33,664 bases of DNA from Pyxidicoccus fallax (GCF_012933655.1 NZ_JABBJJ010000116.1:1-33664); one strand, 5' to 3'; counted from the first letter of the stretch, positions 15,935-26,500 are shown. Translations and numbers: made by a program. The notes: generated from the letters alone by a model not told the origin.

Positions 15935-15949
15935 GGGGCCTTCGGCCCC
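15935..15949 (+). terminator. Candidate terminator hairpin after the glycosyltransferase genes
   Basis: GGGGCC (15935-15940) and GGCCCC (15944-15949) form a 6-bp GC stem with a 3-nt loop, 15 nt after the stop of the preceding gene. No U tract follows, so it is a weak candidate. The remaining 320 nt before the next gene hold the putative promoter and two other inverted repeats listed separately, and no gene. Confidence 0.3.
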
Positions 15950-16040
15950 CTGCTCCATGCCCGCTGCCCCGGGCGCCACCCTCGCCACCCTGATACATCA
16001 GCCATGAGCGCTGCTCGTGCGGCAAGTGCCCGTCCCGCTT

Positions 16041-16066
16041 CGTGATTGGATTTGAGCCAATCCACG
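16041..16066. repeat. Inverted repeat upstream of the giant secreted protein gene
   Basis: CGTGATTGG (16041-16049) and CCAATCCACG (16057-16066) are complementary apart from one bulged base, with a 7-nt loop. This lies about 120 nt upstream of the candidate promoter for the gene at 16241, a position suited to an operator or a factor-independent hairpin. No regulator can be named. Confidence 0.35.
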
Positions 16067-16161
16067 ACAACCCAGGAACTCCTCACAATCCATGTCACAA
16101 CCCGCCACGTGTGGCTTTGCAGCGCAATAACAGGCAGTCGCACTGGGGGTGAGGACATGTA

Positions 16162-16191
16162 TTGACCCGGCAACACCATGTGTGAGACATA
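16162..16191 (+). promoter_or_regulatory. Candidate sigma-70-like promoter for the four-gene unit
   Basis: TTGACC (16162-16167) resembles a -35 box. GACATA (16186-16191) lies 18 nt further as a poor -10 match. The pair sits about 50 nt before the start codon, just ahead of the leader hairpin. It was found by eye and GC-rich myxobacterial promoters vary, so this is only a candidate. Confidence 0.3.
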
Positions 16192-16201
16192 GGCGGCGCC
16201 T

Positions 16202-16226
16202 CGGTGACGGAGGTTCACCGTCACCG
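16202..16226 (+). promoter_or_regulatory. Perfect 9-bp hairpin in the leader of the giant gene
   Basis: CGGTGACGG (16202-16210) is exactly complementary to CCGTCACCG (16218-16226), with a 7-nt loop. It ends a few bases before the ribosome-binding sequence AGGGGGAGG (16231-16239) and 14 nt before the ATG at 16241. It could control translation as an RNA hairpin or be a dimeric regulator's operator just downstream of the promoter. Confidence 0.5.
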
Positions 16227-16240
16227 GCTGAGGGGGAGGC

Positions 16241-19200
16241 ATGTCCATGCAGGTCAGGGTCGTGAAGGCCGCGCTGCGCGCGAGCATTTGTCTCGTCGCG
16301 GTGCTGGCGCTGTTCCGCTCTGTCGTGGCCCACGCGGGCCCGGGGGTGGACTGGCTGGAAGCCCAGCAGGACGTGGACGGCAGCTATGGCGGGAGCGTGG
16401 ACTCGCTCGCCACGCGGCCCCAGGCCACGGCCGAGGTGCTTCGCGCGCAGCTCGCGCTCGACCGGACGCTGACGCTGGGCTTCGAGCCCGCGCTCGCCTG
16501 GCTCAACGCGCATGCCGAGGTGAACACCGAGTTCCTCGCGCGCAAGGTCACCGTCAACGCCGGGGCGGGTCGCATGGCGACGCTCTGGGCCAGCCAGCTC
16601 CTCACGCACCAGAACGACGACGGCGGCTTCGGCCACCGGCCGGGGTTCGACTCGAGCGTGACGGACACCGTGTTCGCCGTGGAGGCGCTGGCGGCGGCCA
16701 ACTATGGCTCCATGCCACAGGTGGGCCGCGCGGTCGCATTCCTCCTGGCACGCCAGCAGGGCAACGGCGGCTGGGCGAACGGGGCCAATGACGCCTCGGT
16801 GTCGCTGACCGCCGCGAGCCTGCGCGCCCTCTGGGCCTACCGCTCCACCTGGCAGGGCGTGGCGGCGGCGCTCACCCGCGCCCAGGGCTTCCTGCTCTCG
16901 CGCCGGGAGGCGGACGCACTCTGGGGCGAGGACTTCGTGAGCGCCCAGGTGCTCCTGGCGTTGGTGCCCGCGGCCACGGACCTGTCCGGACTGGAGGCCA
17001 GCGCCACGGCGCTCCAGGCCCGCCAGCTCCCGGATGACAGCTGGGCCCGGGACCCGTACACCACCGCCCTGGTCCTCCAGGCGCTGCGCGCCCACGAGGC
17101 CCGGCGCGGTGGTGGGACGCCCGCGCTCACCGGCTCCGTCACCGGCTACGTCGTGCGCGCGAACAGCACCGAGCCCATCGCCGGCGCCACCGTCAGCGTG
17201 GGCGAGTCCCCCGAGCTCGCGGTGCTCACCAACGCGGAAGGCTACTTCGTCATCCCGGGCCTGCCCGCGGGTGGCTACACGCTCACCGCCAGCCGCGCCG
17301 GCTTCACGTCGGCCAGTGTCGCGGTGGGCATCCAGGCGAACCAGGTCACCCTCGCGGGCCAGCTCGTCCTCGGAGTGGCGGCGCAGACGGGCCTGGTGCG
17401 TGGCCGGGTGCTGGACTCCACCACGGCGCAGGCGCTGGCCTCCGTCCAGGTGAGCCTGGATGGCCCCACCCAGCGCTCGGTGCTCACCAGCGGCCTGGGC
17501 ACCTTCGACTTCGGCCCGCTGGCCCCGGGCACCTACGGCATCCGGTTCCAGAAGACGGGCTACCGCACCCTCTCCGGCACCGTCACGGTGACGGCGGGAC
17601 AGACGGTGGACGCGCAGCTCGGCATGACGCCCGACACGACGCCTGTCGACGACGCCGCCGGTCTCGTGTCGGGCCGCGTGGTGGATGGCAAGACGGGCCA
17701 GCCGCTCGCCGGCGCCGTCGTCGCGCTGGGCTCCGCGCTGAGCGCCACCACCGACGCGGACGGTGCCTTCAACATCCCCGCCGTGCCGCGTGGCAGCTAC
17801 CAGGGCACGGTGAGCGCCACCGGCTACCAGGGCCTGAGCTTCAGCCTGATGTTCGGCCCTGGCTGCATCGGCGACATGGGCACGCTGACGATCTTCCCCC
17901 AGGCCTCCACGCCCTCGCCCACGCACCTCACGCTGCGCGGCACGGTGTCGGACGGCGTGAATGGCGCGCCCGTGGGCGCCGCCACGGTGCGGCTGGTGGA
18001 GACCGGGGCCACCGTCACCACCACGACCGACGGGCGCTTCGTGCTCGAGGGCATCACCCTGAAGGACTTCGGCCTCGCCGTGAGCGCCGCGGGCTACGCG
18101 CCGGCCACGTACACGATGAAGGTGAGCGCGTTCGGCGAGGCGGTGGTGGACCTCCGCATCTCCCCGCCCGGCAGCAGCGCGACCACGAGCAACCTCTCCG
18201 GCCTGGTGACGGACGCCACCACCGGCGCGCCCCTGGCCGGCGCCCAGGTCTCCATCGCCGGCACGGCGCTGTCCGTGACGACGGGCGCGGACGGCCGCTA
18301 CACCCTGGCCGGCATCGAGTCGCTGGAGTTCACGGTGAACGTCTCCGCGGTGGGCTACGGCGCGCAGGCGCTCGGGGTGAAGCTCGCCGCGCACGGCAGC
18401 TACACCGTCAATCCCACGCTGGTGCCGGTGGCGGGTGACAGCTTCCAGGTCGTCTCGCTGGCCGCCGCGCAGGCGGAGGCGGGCGCGGACGGCACGGTGA
18501 CGTTCACCGCCCGCATCGCCAGCCTGCTGGACGCGCCCAAGGCCGCGCTGGTCATCGGCGAAATCCAGGATGTGGCCGGCACGGGCGTGGCCACGGTCAG
18601 CCCCTACGCCGAGGGCACCACCACCCCGACGAGCGGGTTCGACTTCGATGCGCGCGAGGTGAAGACGCTCACTGTGCCCTGGAACACGGCGCAGTTTGCG
18701 CCGGGCGTGTACCGCCTCGTGTTGCGCGTGGTCGAGCCCGGCACCATCTCCCGCGGCCTGCCCACCGGCGAGGTGCTGGCGGAGCACAGCGCCACCGCGC
18801 GCGTGCTGCCCACGCAGGCCATCAGCGGCGCGATGAGCATCAACCCGCCGCTCACCCAGGCGGGCCTGCCCACCCCGGTGTCCTTCTCGGTGCTGCTGCG
18901 CAACGCCGGCAACGTGCCCCTGGCCGAGGGCGCCTACGCGCTCACCGTCGTCCATCCGGACTCGGGGGAGACGCTGTTCACCGCCCAGGCCAACGCCACG
19001 CGCCTGGAGGTGGGCGAGCTGGCGTCGGTGTTCCTGGGCACCTTCACCCCGATGCAGGCCGGCAACCTCCAGGTGCGTGTGAGGCCGGTGACGGCGGGGG
19101 TGGCCGGCGAGGTGACGGGCCGGCTCTACGTGGGCGACAAGGCGAGCGGAACCTTCACGGTCAGCCGCACCGTGGTGCCCGAGGGCACACAGACGGTGCG

Positions 19201-22200
19201 CGGGCGCATCGCCATGCAGGGCGTGGACACCTCGCAGGGCGGCAGCACGGACCCGCTGTTCGCCTTCGTGAAGGAGGCCGTCCGCCGGGGCGGCGCCTAC
19301 ACCGCGCCGGAGTCGCTGGCCTGGCACCGCACCAACCGGTGCCTGGGCTGCCACATCCAGACGCAGAGCCTGCTGGGCCTGTCCAGCTCGTTCGACAAGG
19401 CGCCCGTGGACCGCGCGGCCACGACGTGGCTCTACAACACCGTCTCCAGCAGCCAGTGGGCGGACGGCTCGCTGCGCATCTCCCACCCGGAGTTCCAGCG
19501 CACGCAGACGATGCTGGGGCTCTGGTCGCTGTCGGCGTGGCCGGACATCCCCGGCACCTTCCGCACCAAGTACAAGGCGGCGATGTACCTGCAGGCGCGC
19601 AAGACGCGCACGGGTGACCAGACGTACTGGACGCCGGACTACTCCGCCTCCTGGTGGGGCTCGAACCCGGGGCACACCGCGCTCGCCATCAAGGGCTTCG
19701 CCAACGTCCTCAAGGACGCGAGCCGGCCGGAGGTGCAGGCGGGCGTGCCGAACTACTCGCTGGTGGCCTCGGGCTCGCTGGGCACCGTGGCGGGCGCGGA
19801 GGACCTGGTGCCCGGGCCGAATGGCACCCTCTACGTGCTGAAGACCAGCGGCGTCATCGACAGGCTGGACAGGACGACGGGCCAGGTGACCACCGTGGTG
19901 TCGGGCCTGCCGTCCTCGGCGCTGGGCCTGGCCGTCGCGGCGGACGGCACCTTCTACGTCATGCGCTCGGTCAACCCCACCGTCATCAAGGTGCGGCCGG
20001 ACGGGACGCGGGAGAACCTGAGCGTCGGCGGCTATCTCACCGACGGCGTCCTGGGCGCGGACGGCTGGCTGTACGCGGCGGACTACAACGGCCGGCGCGT
20101 GGTGCGCGTGGGGCCCGCGGGTCAGGTGGAGACGTACGTGACGGGCGGCCTCCTCAACCGGCCCTTCGGCCTGGAGTTCGACGCGGACGGCAACCTGCTG
20201 GTGGCCAACCAGGACGGCTACAACATCCTCAAGGTGGCGGCGGCGGACCGCGCCGTCTCCGTGTTCTCGGACGGCCTGGCCTATGCGCCGAAGCGGATGG
20301 CGCGCGCGCAGGACGGCAGCCTGTATGTGGTGGCGCAGCAGCCGTACTCCGAGGGCGTGCTGCGCGTGCGGCCGGATGGCAGCGCCGAGCGCGTCATCGA
20401 GGCCTCGTCGCTGCGCGGCGTGGCGGTGGTGGGTGACGGCGTCTTCGTCGCCAGCGCCGCGAACAACACGCTGCAGGAGGTGCGGCGCACGGTGCTGGAC
20501 CCCACGGCGGGGCTGGCGGAACTGAAGGCGGAAGTCCCTCGCGCGGTGCGCTTCCTGCTCGCGAGCCACCGGGACAACAGCAGCGACAACTTCCTCCACG
20601 CCATGCGGGTGCTGGGCCTGGCCGAGGCCCGGTCCGTGGTGGAGGACAGCGCGCTGCGCGCCCAGATGGAGGCGGCCATCACCTTCGAGGCGGACCTGCT
20701 GCGCGCGCGCCAGCGCGCCGACGGTGGCTGGGGCCGCAGCGTGGGCAACGTCAGCGACCCGCTGGTCTCCGCGCTGGTGGGTATCGCGCTCGAGTACACG
20801 GACCCGTCGCCCACGGACCCGCAGATTCGCCGCATCATCCAATACCTGCTGGCCACGCAGCGCGTGGACGGCTCGTGGGACAACTTCAACAACGGCCTGG
20901 GCACGCGCCTGGCGTCCACCAGCTTCGTGATGGTCTTCATGCCCAAGGCGCTGGAGCGGCTGGGCGGCATCGACGTGGACCTGAAGGTGGACCTGCCGGG
21001 CACGGTGGCGCTCTCCAACCCGACGCACGCGCCCACCTCGGTGCAGCCGGGGCCGGGCGGCGTGACGGCGTACACCTGGCGGCTGTTGGGCGTGACGGGC
21101 GCCGGACGCGAGGTGGAGTTCGACCTGACGCTGGCAGACCTGGCGCTCCATGAGCAGCGCGCGGTGGCGACCCGCACGGTGCTGGAGTTCGACAACTCGT
21201 TCATCGAGGAGAAGGTGCAGGTCCCGCTGGAGGTGCCGGTGGTGCGCGCGGCCAGCGCGATGACGCTGGCGGTGGCGACGGATGCGGCCAGCTACCCGGC
21301 GACCGCTCCGGTCGCCATCCAGTCCACGGTGACGAACGCCGGCCCCACGCCCGCGTCGGGGCAGGTGCTGCTGGCCATCCGTCCCGCCGGAAGCACCGAG
21401 CCGCTGGTGGAGCTGCCGCCGCTGCAGGTGGACACGCTGTCTCCGGGCGCCTCGCGCGTGCTGCCGGCCGGGTGGAATACCGGCTCCACGCTGGCGGGGG
21501 ACTACGAGGTCCACGCCCGGCTGGTGGACGTGCTCGGGCGGGTGCACGCGCAGGCCGTGGCGCCGCTGCGCATCAGCGCGCCCTCCGCCGTCGCCACCTC
21601 GGCCGTCATCACGGACAGGCCGGTGTATGGGGCCTGGGACCTGGTGAGCATCACCGGCCGCGTGCGCAATGCCGCGTCCAACGCGCTGCTGGCCTCGTCC
21701 CGGGCGGAGCTGACGGTGCGCACGCCGGGCGGCGCCACGCTGCTCACCACCACGCGTGACGTGCGCCAGCTGATGCCGGGGGCGATGCTCGACCTGCACT
21801 TCCCGCTCGCGCTGTCCGACGCGGCCGGCGGCACATACCCTGTCACCCTGGTGCTGCGCGACGCGCTGTCGCGGGCGGTGCTGAGCACCAGCACCACCTC
21901 CTTCCAGGTGGAGCGCCGCGTGCTGGCGGGCGTGTCCGGCTCGGTGAGCGTGGCCCTGCCCCAGGTGTACGTGGGCGATACCAACACCTGCACGGACACG
22001 GCGCGCAGCGCCTCCAGCGAGGCGGTGCCCGGCGTCACGCTGGTGCGCCAGCTGGTGGACGTGGGCGCCGGCACCGTGGTGAGCCAGACGCGGGAGACGG
22101 TGGACCTCGCCGCCGGGGTGCCCGACGTCCGGGCGCGCGCCGTCTCCACGCAGGGGCTGGCGCCGGGCGACTACGCCTGCGTGCTCCTGGTGGAGCTGCC

Positions 22201-23530
22201 CGGTGAAGCACGCACCCTGGGCTTCGCGAACTTCCGCGTGGAGACGCCGCCCATCCGCTTCACCGCGAAGCTCGGCCGGGGCGGCCGGGGCCGGCTGCTC
22301 GTGCTGCTGGACGCGCCCGTCGACGGCAGTGGCCATGACAACGACCCGTATGGCCCCACCGGCGCGCCGGGCCTCAACGCCCAGAAGGCGTTCCTGGAGG
22401 AGCTGCTCACCCGCGCGGGCTGGTCCTACGACATCGTCGAGTGGCACAAGTTCTTCATGGTGAACCTGCGCACCGGAGGCTACGGCACCTACGCGCTGTT
22501 CACCGAGTTCTACACGCTGGACCCGCTCTTCCAGAAGGAGCTGCGCGAGGCGACGTTCCGCGGCGAGGGCCTGGTGGTGGCGGGTGATTACGACTCGCGC
22601 AACCGCTCCGTGCACGACGCCCTGGGCGTGCGGTACGTGAGCAAGGTCAATGGCGCCTCGCGCGTGGTGATGGATGCGCCCGACTTCCCGCTGCTGACGG
22701 GCGAGATGGCGGTGCTCACGGGCGAGAAGCCGCTGCTCATCGAGCGGCGCGCCGCGCAGAGCCTGGGCACCTTCCGGCTGGCGAGCGGCTACCCGGAGCC
22801 TCCCGCGCCGCTGGATGCCGTCACGCTGAACGCGTACGGCCTGGGTGAGGCCGGCTTCGCGGGCATGGACCTGCTGGCCATCGCCACGCGCGACGGACAG
22901 ACGAGCCTCGCCGCGGACGTGCTGCGCGCGCTGCTCGAGCGCGTGCACCCGATGCCGCCGCACACCGGCTCGCGCGCCGTGGTGCCGCTGCAGTTGGACG
23001 TGGAGAACCAGGGCATGGCGGCCCCCATCACCGCCACGGTGACGCTGCCCGCCGGGGTGGAGGTGGTGGACCCGGGGACGGCGCAGGTCTCGGCTGGGGT
23101 GCTGAGCTGGAGCTTCCCGCTCGCGGCCGGCGAGGTGAAGCAGGTGCGGTTCTGGGTGCGGCTGCCGCACGAGTCGGGGCCCGTCGTCTTCACGTCGGTG
23201 ACGCGGGGTGGGCCCGAGGGCTCGCCGGTGTCGGTGGCCTCCACCGCGCAGGTGGATGTCACGGCCACGCCGTCGCTCACCGGCATCCAGGCCCAGCTCA
23301 ACGCGCTGGCACAGGCGGGGCATCCGAATGCCACCGCGCTGCGCTCCGCCGCCACCTACGTGGGCCGGGCCGCCACGGAGGAGGCGGAGTGGCCGGACCT
23401 GGCCTTCCAGGAGGCCCTCAAGGCGGCGGATGCCCTGCTGGGCATCACGGACCCGGCCGTCGTCGAGCAGCGCGCGGCGCTCGGAGTGTGGCTGCGGCAG
23501 GTGACGCAGCGGCTGCCGTCGCCGTTCTGA
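16241..23530 (+). CDS. Giant secreted mosaic protein: cyclase-like alpha/alpha domains, carboxypeptidase-regulatory-like repeats, CxxCH motif, beta-propeller and amidotransferase-like domain
   Basis: A 2429-residue protein begins with a signal peptide (cleavage after ~AHA32). Domain order by eye: (a) ~33-290, prenyltransferase/squalene-cyclase-like repeats with QNDDGGFG and QQGNGGWA signatures; (b) ~296-730, five carboxypeptidase-regulatory-like beta-sandwiches, each starting like GxVxDxxTGxPLAGAxV; (c) ~734-980, CARDB-like sandwiches; (d) ~985-1165, cyclase-like helices with a haem-binding-type CLGCH (1034-1038); (e) ~1170-1420, an NHL/SMP-30-like beta-propeller; (f) ~1425-1590, more cyclase-like repeats (RADGGWG, RVDGSWDN); (g) ~1590-2005, CARDB/Ig-like sandwiches; (h) ~2014-2190, a class I glutamine-amidotransferase/ThuA-like domain; (i) a DUF11-like C-terminus. 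It starts 1 nt after AGGGGGAGG; ATG 16247 is an equally plausible start. It is first of four closely spaced genes. An extracellular or surface scaffold is inferred; any enzymatic activity is unknown. Confidence 0.8.
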   Translation: MSMQVRVVKAALRASICLVAVLALFRSVVAHAGPGVDWLEAQQDVDGSYGGSVDSLATRPQATAEVLRAQLALDRTLTLGFEPALAWLNAHAEVNTEFLARKVTVNAGAGRMATLWASQLLTHQNDDGGFGHRPGFDSSVTDTVFAVEALAAANYGSMPQVGRAVAFLLARQQGNGGWANGANDASVSLTAASLRALWAYRSTWQGVAAALTRAQGFLLSRREADALWGEDFVSAQVLLALVPAATDLSGLEASATALQARQLPDDSWARDPYTTALVLQALRAHEARRGGGTPALTGSVTGYVVRANSTEPIAGATVSVGESPELAVLTNAEGYFVIPGLPAGGYTLTASRAGFTSASVAVGIQANQVTLAGQLVLGVAAQTGLVRGRVLDSTTAQALASVQVSLDGPTQRSVLTSGLGTFDFGPLAPGTYGIRFQKTGYRTLSGTVTVTAGQTVDAQLGMTPDTTPVDDAAGLVSGRVVDGKTGQPLAGAVVALGSALSATTDADGAFNIPAVPRGSYQGTVSATGYQGLSFSLMFGPGCIGDMGTLTIFPQASTPSPTHLTLRGTVSDGVNGAPVGAATVRLVETGATVTTTTDGRFVLEGITLKDFGLAVSAAGYAPATYTMKVSAFGEAVVDLRISPPGSSATTSNLSGLVTDATTGAPLAGAQVSIAGTALSVTTGADGRYTLAGIESLEFTVNVSAVGYGAQALGVKLAAHGSYTVNPTLVPVAGDSFQVVSLAAAQAEAGADGTVTFTARIASLLDAPKAALVIGEIQDVAGTGVATVSPYAEGTTTPTSGFDFDAREVKTLTVPWNTAQFAPGVYRLVLRVVEPGTISRGLPTGEVLAEHSATARVLPTQAISGAMSINPPLTQAGLPTPVSFSVLLRNAGNVPLAEGAYALTVVHPDSGETLFTAQANATRLEVGELASVFLGTFTPMQAGNLQVRVRPVTAGVAGEVTGRLYVGDKASGTFTVSRTVVPEGTQTVRGRIAMQGVDTSQGGSTDPLFAFVKEAVRRGGAYTAPESLAWHRTNRCLGCHIQTQSLLGLSSSFDKAPVDRAATTWLYNTVSSSQWADGSLRISHPEFQRTQTMLGLWSLSAWPDIPGTFRTKYKAAMYLQARKTRTGDQTYWTPDYSASWWGSNPGHTALAIKGFANVLKDASRPEVQAGVPNYSLVASGSLGTVAGAEDLVPGPNGTLYVLKTSGVIDRLDRTTGQVTTVVSGLPSSALGLAVAADGTFYVMRSVNPTVIKVRPDGTRENLSVGGYLTDGVLGADGWLYAADYNGRRVVRVGPAGQVETYVTGGLLNRPFGLEFDADGNLLVANQDGYNILKVAAADRAVSVFSDGLAYAPKRMARAQDGSLYVVAQQPYSEGVLRVRPDGSAERVIEASSLRGVAVVGDGVFVASAANNTLQEVRRTVLDPTAGLAELKAEVPRAVRFLLASHRDNSSDNFLHAMRVLGLAEARSVVEDSALRAQMEAAITFEADLLRARQRADGGWGRSVGNVSDPLVSALVGIALEYTDPSPTDPQIRRIIQYLLATQRVDGSWDNFNNGLGTRLASTSFVMVFMPKALERLGGIDVDLKVDLPGTVALSNPTHAPTSVQPGPGGVTAYTWRLLGVTGAGREVEFDLTLADLALHEQRAVATRTVLEFDNSFIEEKVQVPLEVPVVRAASAMTLAVATDAASYPATAPVAIQSTVTNAGPTPASGQVLLAIRPAGSTEPLVELPPLQVDTLSPGASRVLPAGWNTGSTLAGDYEVHARLVDVLGRVHAQAVAPLRISAPSAVATSAVITDRPVYGAWDLVSITGRVRNAASNALLASSRAELTVRTPGGATLLTTTRDVRQLMPGAMLDLHFPLALSDAAGGTYPVTLVLRDALSRAVLSTSTTSFQVERRVLAGVSGSVSVALPQVYVGDTNTCTDTARSASSEAVPGVTLVRQLVDVGAGTVVSQTRETVDLAAGVPDVRARAVSTQGLAPGDYACVLLVELPGEARTLGFANFRVETPPIRFTAKLGRGGRGRLLVLLDAPVDGSGHDNDPYGPTGAPGLNAQKAFLEELLTRAGWSYDIVEWHKFFMVNLRTGGYGTYALFTEFYTLDPLFQKELREATFRGEGLVVAGDYDSRNRSVHDALGVRYVSKVNGASRVVMDAPDFPLLTGEMAVLTGEKPLLIERRAAQSLGTFRLASGYPEPPAPLDAVTLNAYGLGEAGFAGMDLLAIATRDGQTSLAADVLRALLERVHPMPPHTGSRAVVPLQLDVENQGMAAPITATVTLPAGVEVVDPGTAQVSAGVLSWSFPLAAGEVKQVRFWVRLPHESGPVVFTSVTRGGPEGSPVSVASTAQVDVTATPSLTGIQAQLNALAQAGHPNATALRSAATYVGRAATEEAEWPDLAFQEALKAADALLGITDPAVVEQRAALGVWLRQVTQRLPSPF

Positions 23531-23556
23531 TTCGGTGGCACAAGAGGGGGAACGAC

Positions 23557-26500
23557 ATGGATTCGAACTCATGGATGAGTGTCCCCGGGGGGGACATGAA
23601 GGGGCGGCGAGCCGTCATGCAGGGACCACGCGCAGCAACGTCGTATTGCCCGAGCCGGTGGATTCAGGGCATCTCGGTGGCGGTGACGGTGGCGATGTTC
23701 TGCCTCTCCCTCCGGCCCCTGTCCGCGGCGGCCGCTCCCGCCACGCGGCTGGCCGGAGCGGGCGTCTCCCGGGCACTGCTCGGCTCGATGCCGAGCGTGC
23801 CCACGCAAGCGGAGTCCTGCCTCCTGACGTCGATGCCCCGGCCCGAGCCGACCGCGGAGGAGCGGCACAGCGAGCGGCTGGACGCGCTGAAGGAGCTGGC
23901 GAAGCAGACGCGCTCCGGACGCGAGCTCAAGGCCCTGCGCGCGCGGCTCGAGGAGGCCACGAAGGCCGGGCCCGCGCTGGAGGAATCGTTCCGCGCGGCG
24001 GAGCAGGAGCTGAAGGCCCACGCGCTGCCTCCCGTCTTCCTGGAGCGGCACCGCGCCGCGGTGCGAAAGGCCCGGGCCCAGCAGGAGAAGCTGGCGCAGC
24101 TGGCCCGGCAGGTGGCCCGCGCGGACAACACGGGCGACGCGAAGGCGGGCGCGCTGGCCGGTGAACAGGTGGCCGCCTTCTTCGAGAAGAACGGGCAAGG
24201 TGAGCGTCACCAGCCCACTCCCCTGTCGCGCCTGCCCTTCCGCCAGCCGGAGTCCCAGACACGCCAGCCCGCGACGTCCGTCGCGGACTTCCCCGCCGAG
24301 CTGACGCGGCCCGCGGCCTCTCCGGGCGTGAAGAGCGCGCCGGCGAAGTCCCTCGGAGCCCTCGTTCCGGTGCCCCCGGACACGCTGGTGGCCACCGAGG
24401 ACGTGCAGCTCACGCAGCCCATCCGGGACCTCGCCGCCCAGCTGCATCACCACCCGGTGGAAATCTACAAGTGGGTGCACGACAACATCGAATGGGTGCC
24501 CACCCACGGCTCCATCCAGGGCAGTGACCTGACGCTGCTCAATCGCAGGGGCAACGCCTTCGACACGGCGAGCCTGCTGATTGCCCTCTACCGGGCCTCC
24601 GGCATCCCCGCGCGCTACGTCTACGGCACCATCGAGCTGCCCGCCGCGCAGGCGATGAACTGGGCGGGAGGCGTCACCCGCCTCGAGGCGGCGCAGCAGC
24701 TCCTCGGACAGGGCGGCATTCCCAACTTCGCGATGGCGCAGGGGGGCGTGCTGCGCGCCCTCCGGATGGAGCACGTCTGGGTGGAAGCGCTGGTGGACTT
24801 CGAGCCCTCCCGCGGCGCCATCAACCATGCGCCCGACACGTGGGTGCCGGTGGATGCCTCCTTCAAGCAGTACACCTTCCCTCCCCGGACGGAGGTGGAG
24901 ACGGAAGCCCCCCTCGACGTGGCGACGGAGACGGCGCGCATCATGGCCACGGCCGCGCAGGACGAGGCGACGGGCTCCGTCACCCAGCTCGACACGGTGG
25001 CCTACGACGGCTGGCTGGACTCCATCCTGGAGGAGGTGAACGGCCGGTACGGTCCGCAGCCCACGCTGCGCGACTTCACGGGTCGCCGCGTCATCGTCCC
25101 CGAGCAGGGCGACGTGCTCGCGGGCGCGCTCCCCTACGAGGTCATCGCCCGGGCGCAGAGCTTCGCGCGGCTGCCGGATGCGCTCCGGCACCGGGTGCAG
25201 CTCACCTTCTACGCGTCCGCCTTCGACAAGATGCTGGGGGACGCTTCCCTGACCTGGACGGTGGACCTGCCCACGCTCATGGGCAAGCGGCTGGGGGTGA
25301 CGTACGTGCCGGCCACGCCTGAGGACGCGGCGGCGCTGGCGGCCTACCGGGCGAGCCCCGGCAGCAGCCTCCCGCTGTACCTGCTCAACGTGCGGCCGGT
25401 GATTCAGCTCGACGGCGTGGAGCGGGCTCGGGGCCCGAGCAGCCGCATGGGGGAGCAGCAGACGTGGGAGACCCGGTTCCTCTCTCCGGGAGACCCGGGA
25501 AGCGAGCCGGAGTCGTTCGAGGTGACGGCCGGCGACGAGATGGTCTTCGGGGTCAACGGTCAGGGCGTCACACAGGAGATGATCCACCGGCGGTTCCAGC
25601 AGGGCCCCTCGGAAACGGCGGCGGAGAACCTGCACACCGTGGCGCTCTACTACTGGGCCCAGTACGACGCCCTGAGCGAGGCCGTGGCCGCGACCCGGAA
25701 CGCGCTCGTGGTGCGCATGCCTTCCATCGGCCTGTTCTCCGCGCCGCTCCAGGTCCAGTACCTCTTCGGCATTCCCCGCACCGGCCACTACGGCTCGCGG
25801 CAGATGGACGTGGCGCGCTCGCTGCTGGCGGTCGTGGACCGGGCCGGCGGGGCGACGGCGGAGGTCCATCGCCTCACGGGCACGTTCGGCTCCCTCCTGG
25901 AGGGAAGGACGTTCGACCTGCTCTTCCAGCGGGAGCAGGGCTCGGGCGTGTCGGCGGTGCAGTTGCTCCGGGACGCCAACGACCAGGGGATTCCCATCCA
26001 CCTCGTCACCCCGGCCAACCACGCGCAGGTGGCGCCGCGGCTGCAGCTCCCCGAGGACATCCGGCAGGAGATTGCCAACGCGATGTTGGCCGGGCGGCAC
26101 GTCCTGGTGTCCGAGCGCGCGCCCGCCCATGGCAACTGGAAGGGAGTGGGGTACATCATCGAGGACCCGGAGAATGGAACGGCGGCCTATCTCATCAACG
26201 GAGGCCTGAATGGCGGCGCGGACATCCCATGCCAGGAGGAGCGTAGGAGGGATCCGGTGCGCGTTCCCGTGCTGGAGATCCTCTTCGTGATCGCCCTCAT
26301 CCTCGTGCTCATCCTGCTGCTGCTCGCCCTGCCGGAGATCCTCGCCGTGGCGGGCGCCCTGGGGGGCAGGTTGGCGCTGGCCCGGATGATAACCCTCCTC
26401 GGATTCGGCGCGGCGCCGACGATGGCGATGGCGTCGACCCCCGGACAGGGCATGGCGCCGCCCGGGGACTGCACCAAGACCCAGTGGAAGCAGTTGCAGG

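Noticed and set aside
15998-23572. A 2524-codon open frame on the minus strand opposite the giant gene
   Set aside because: Its translation is low-complexity Arg/His/Gly/Ala/Val, as expected when GC-rich codons are read antisense. The plus strand has clear domains and a signal peptide.
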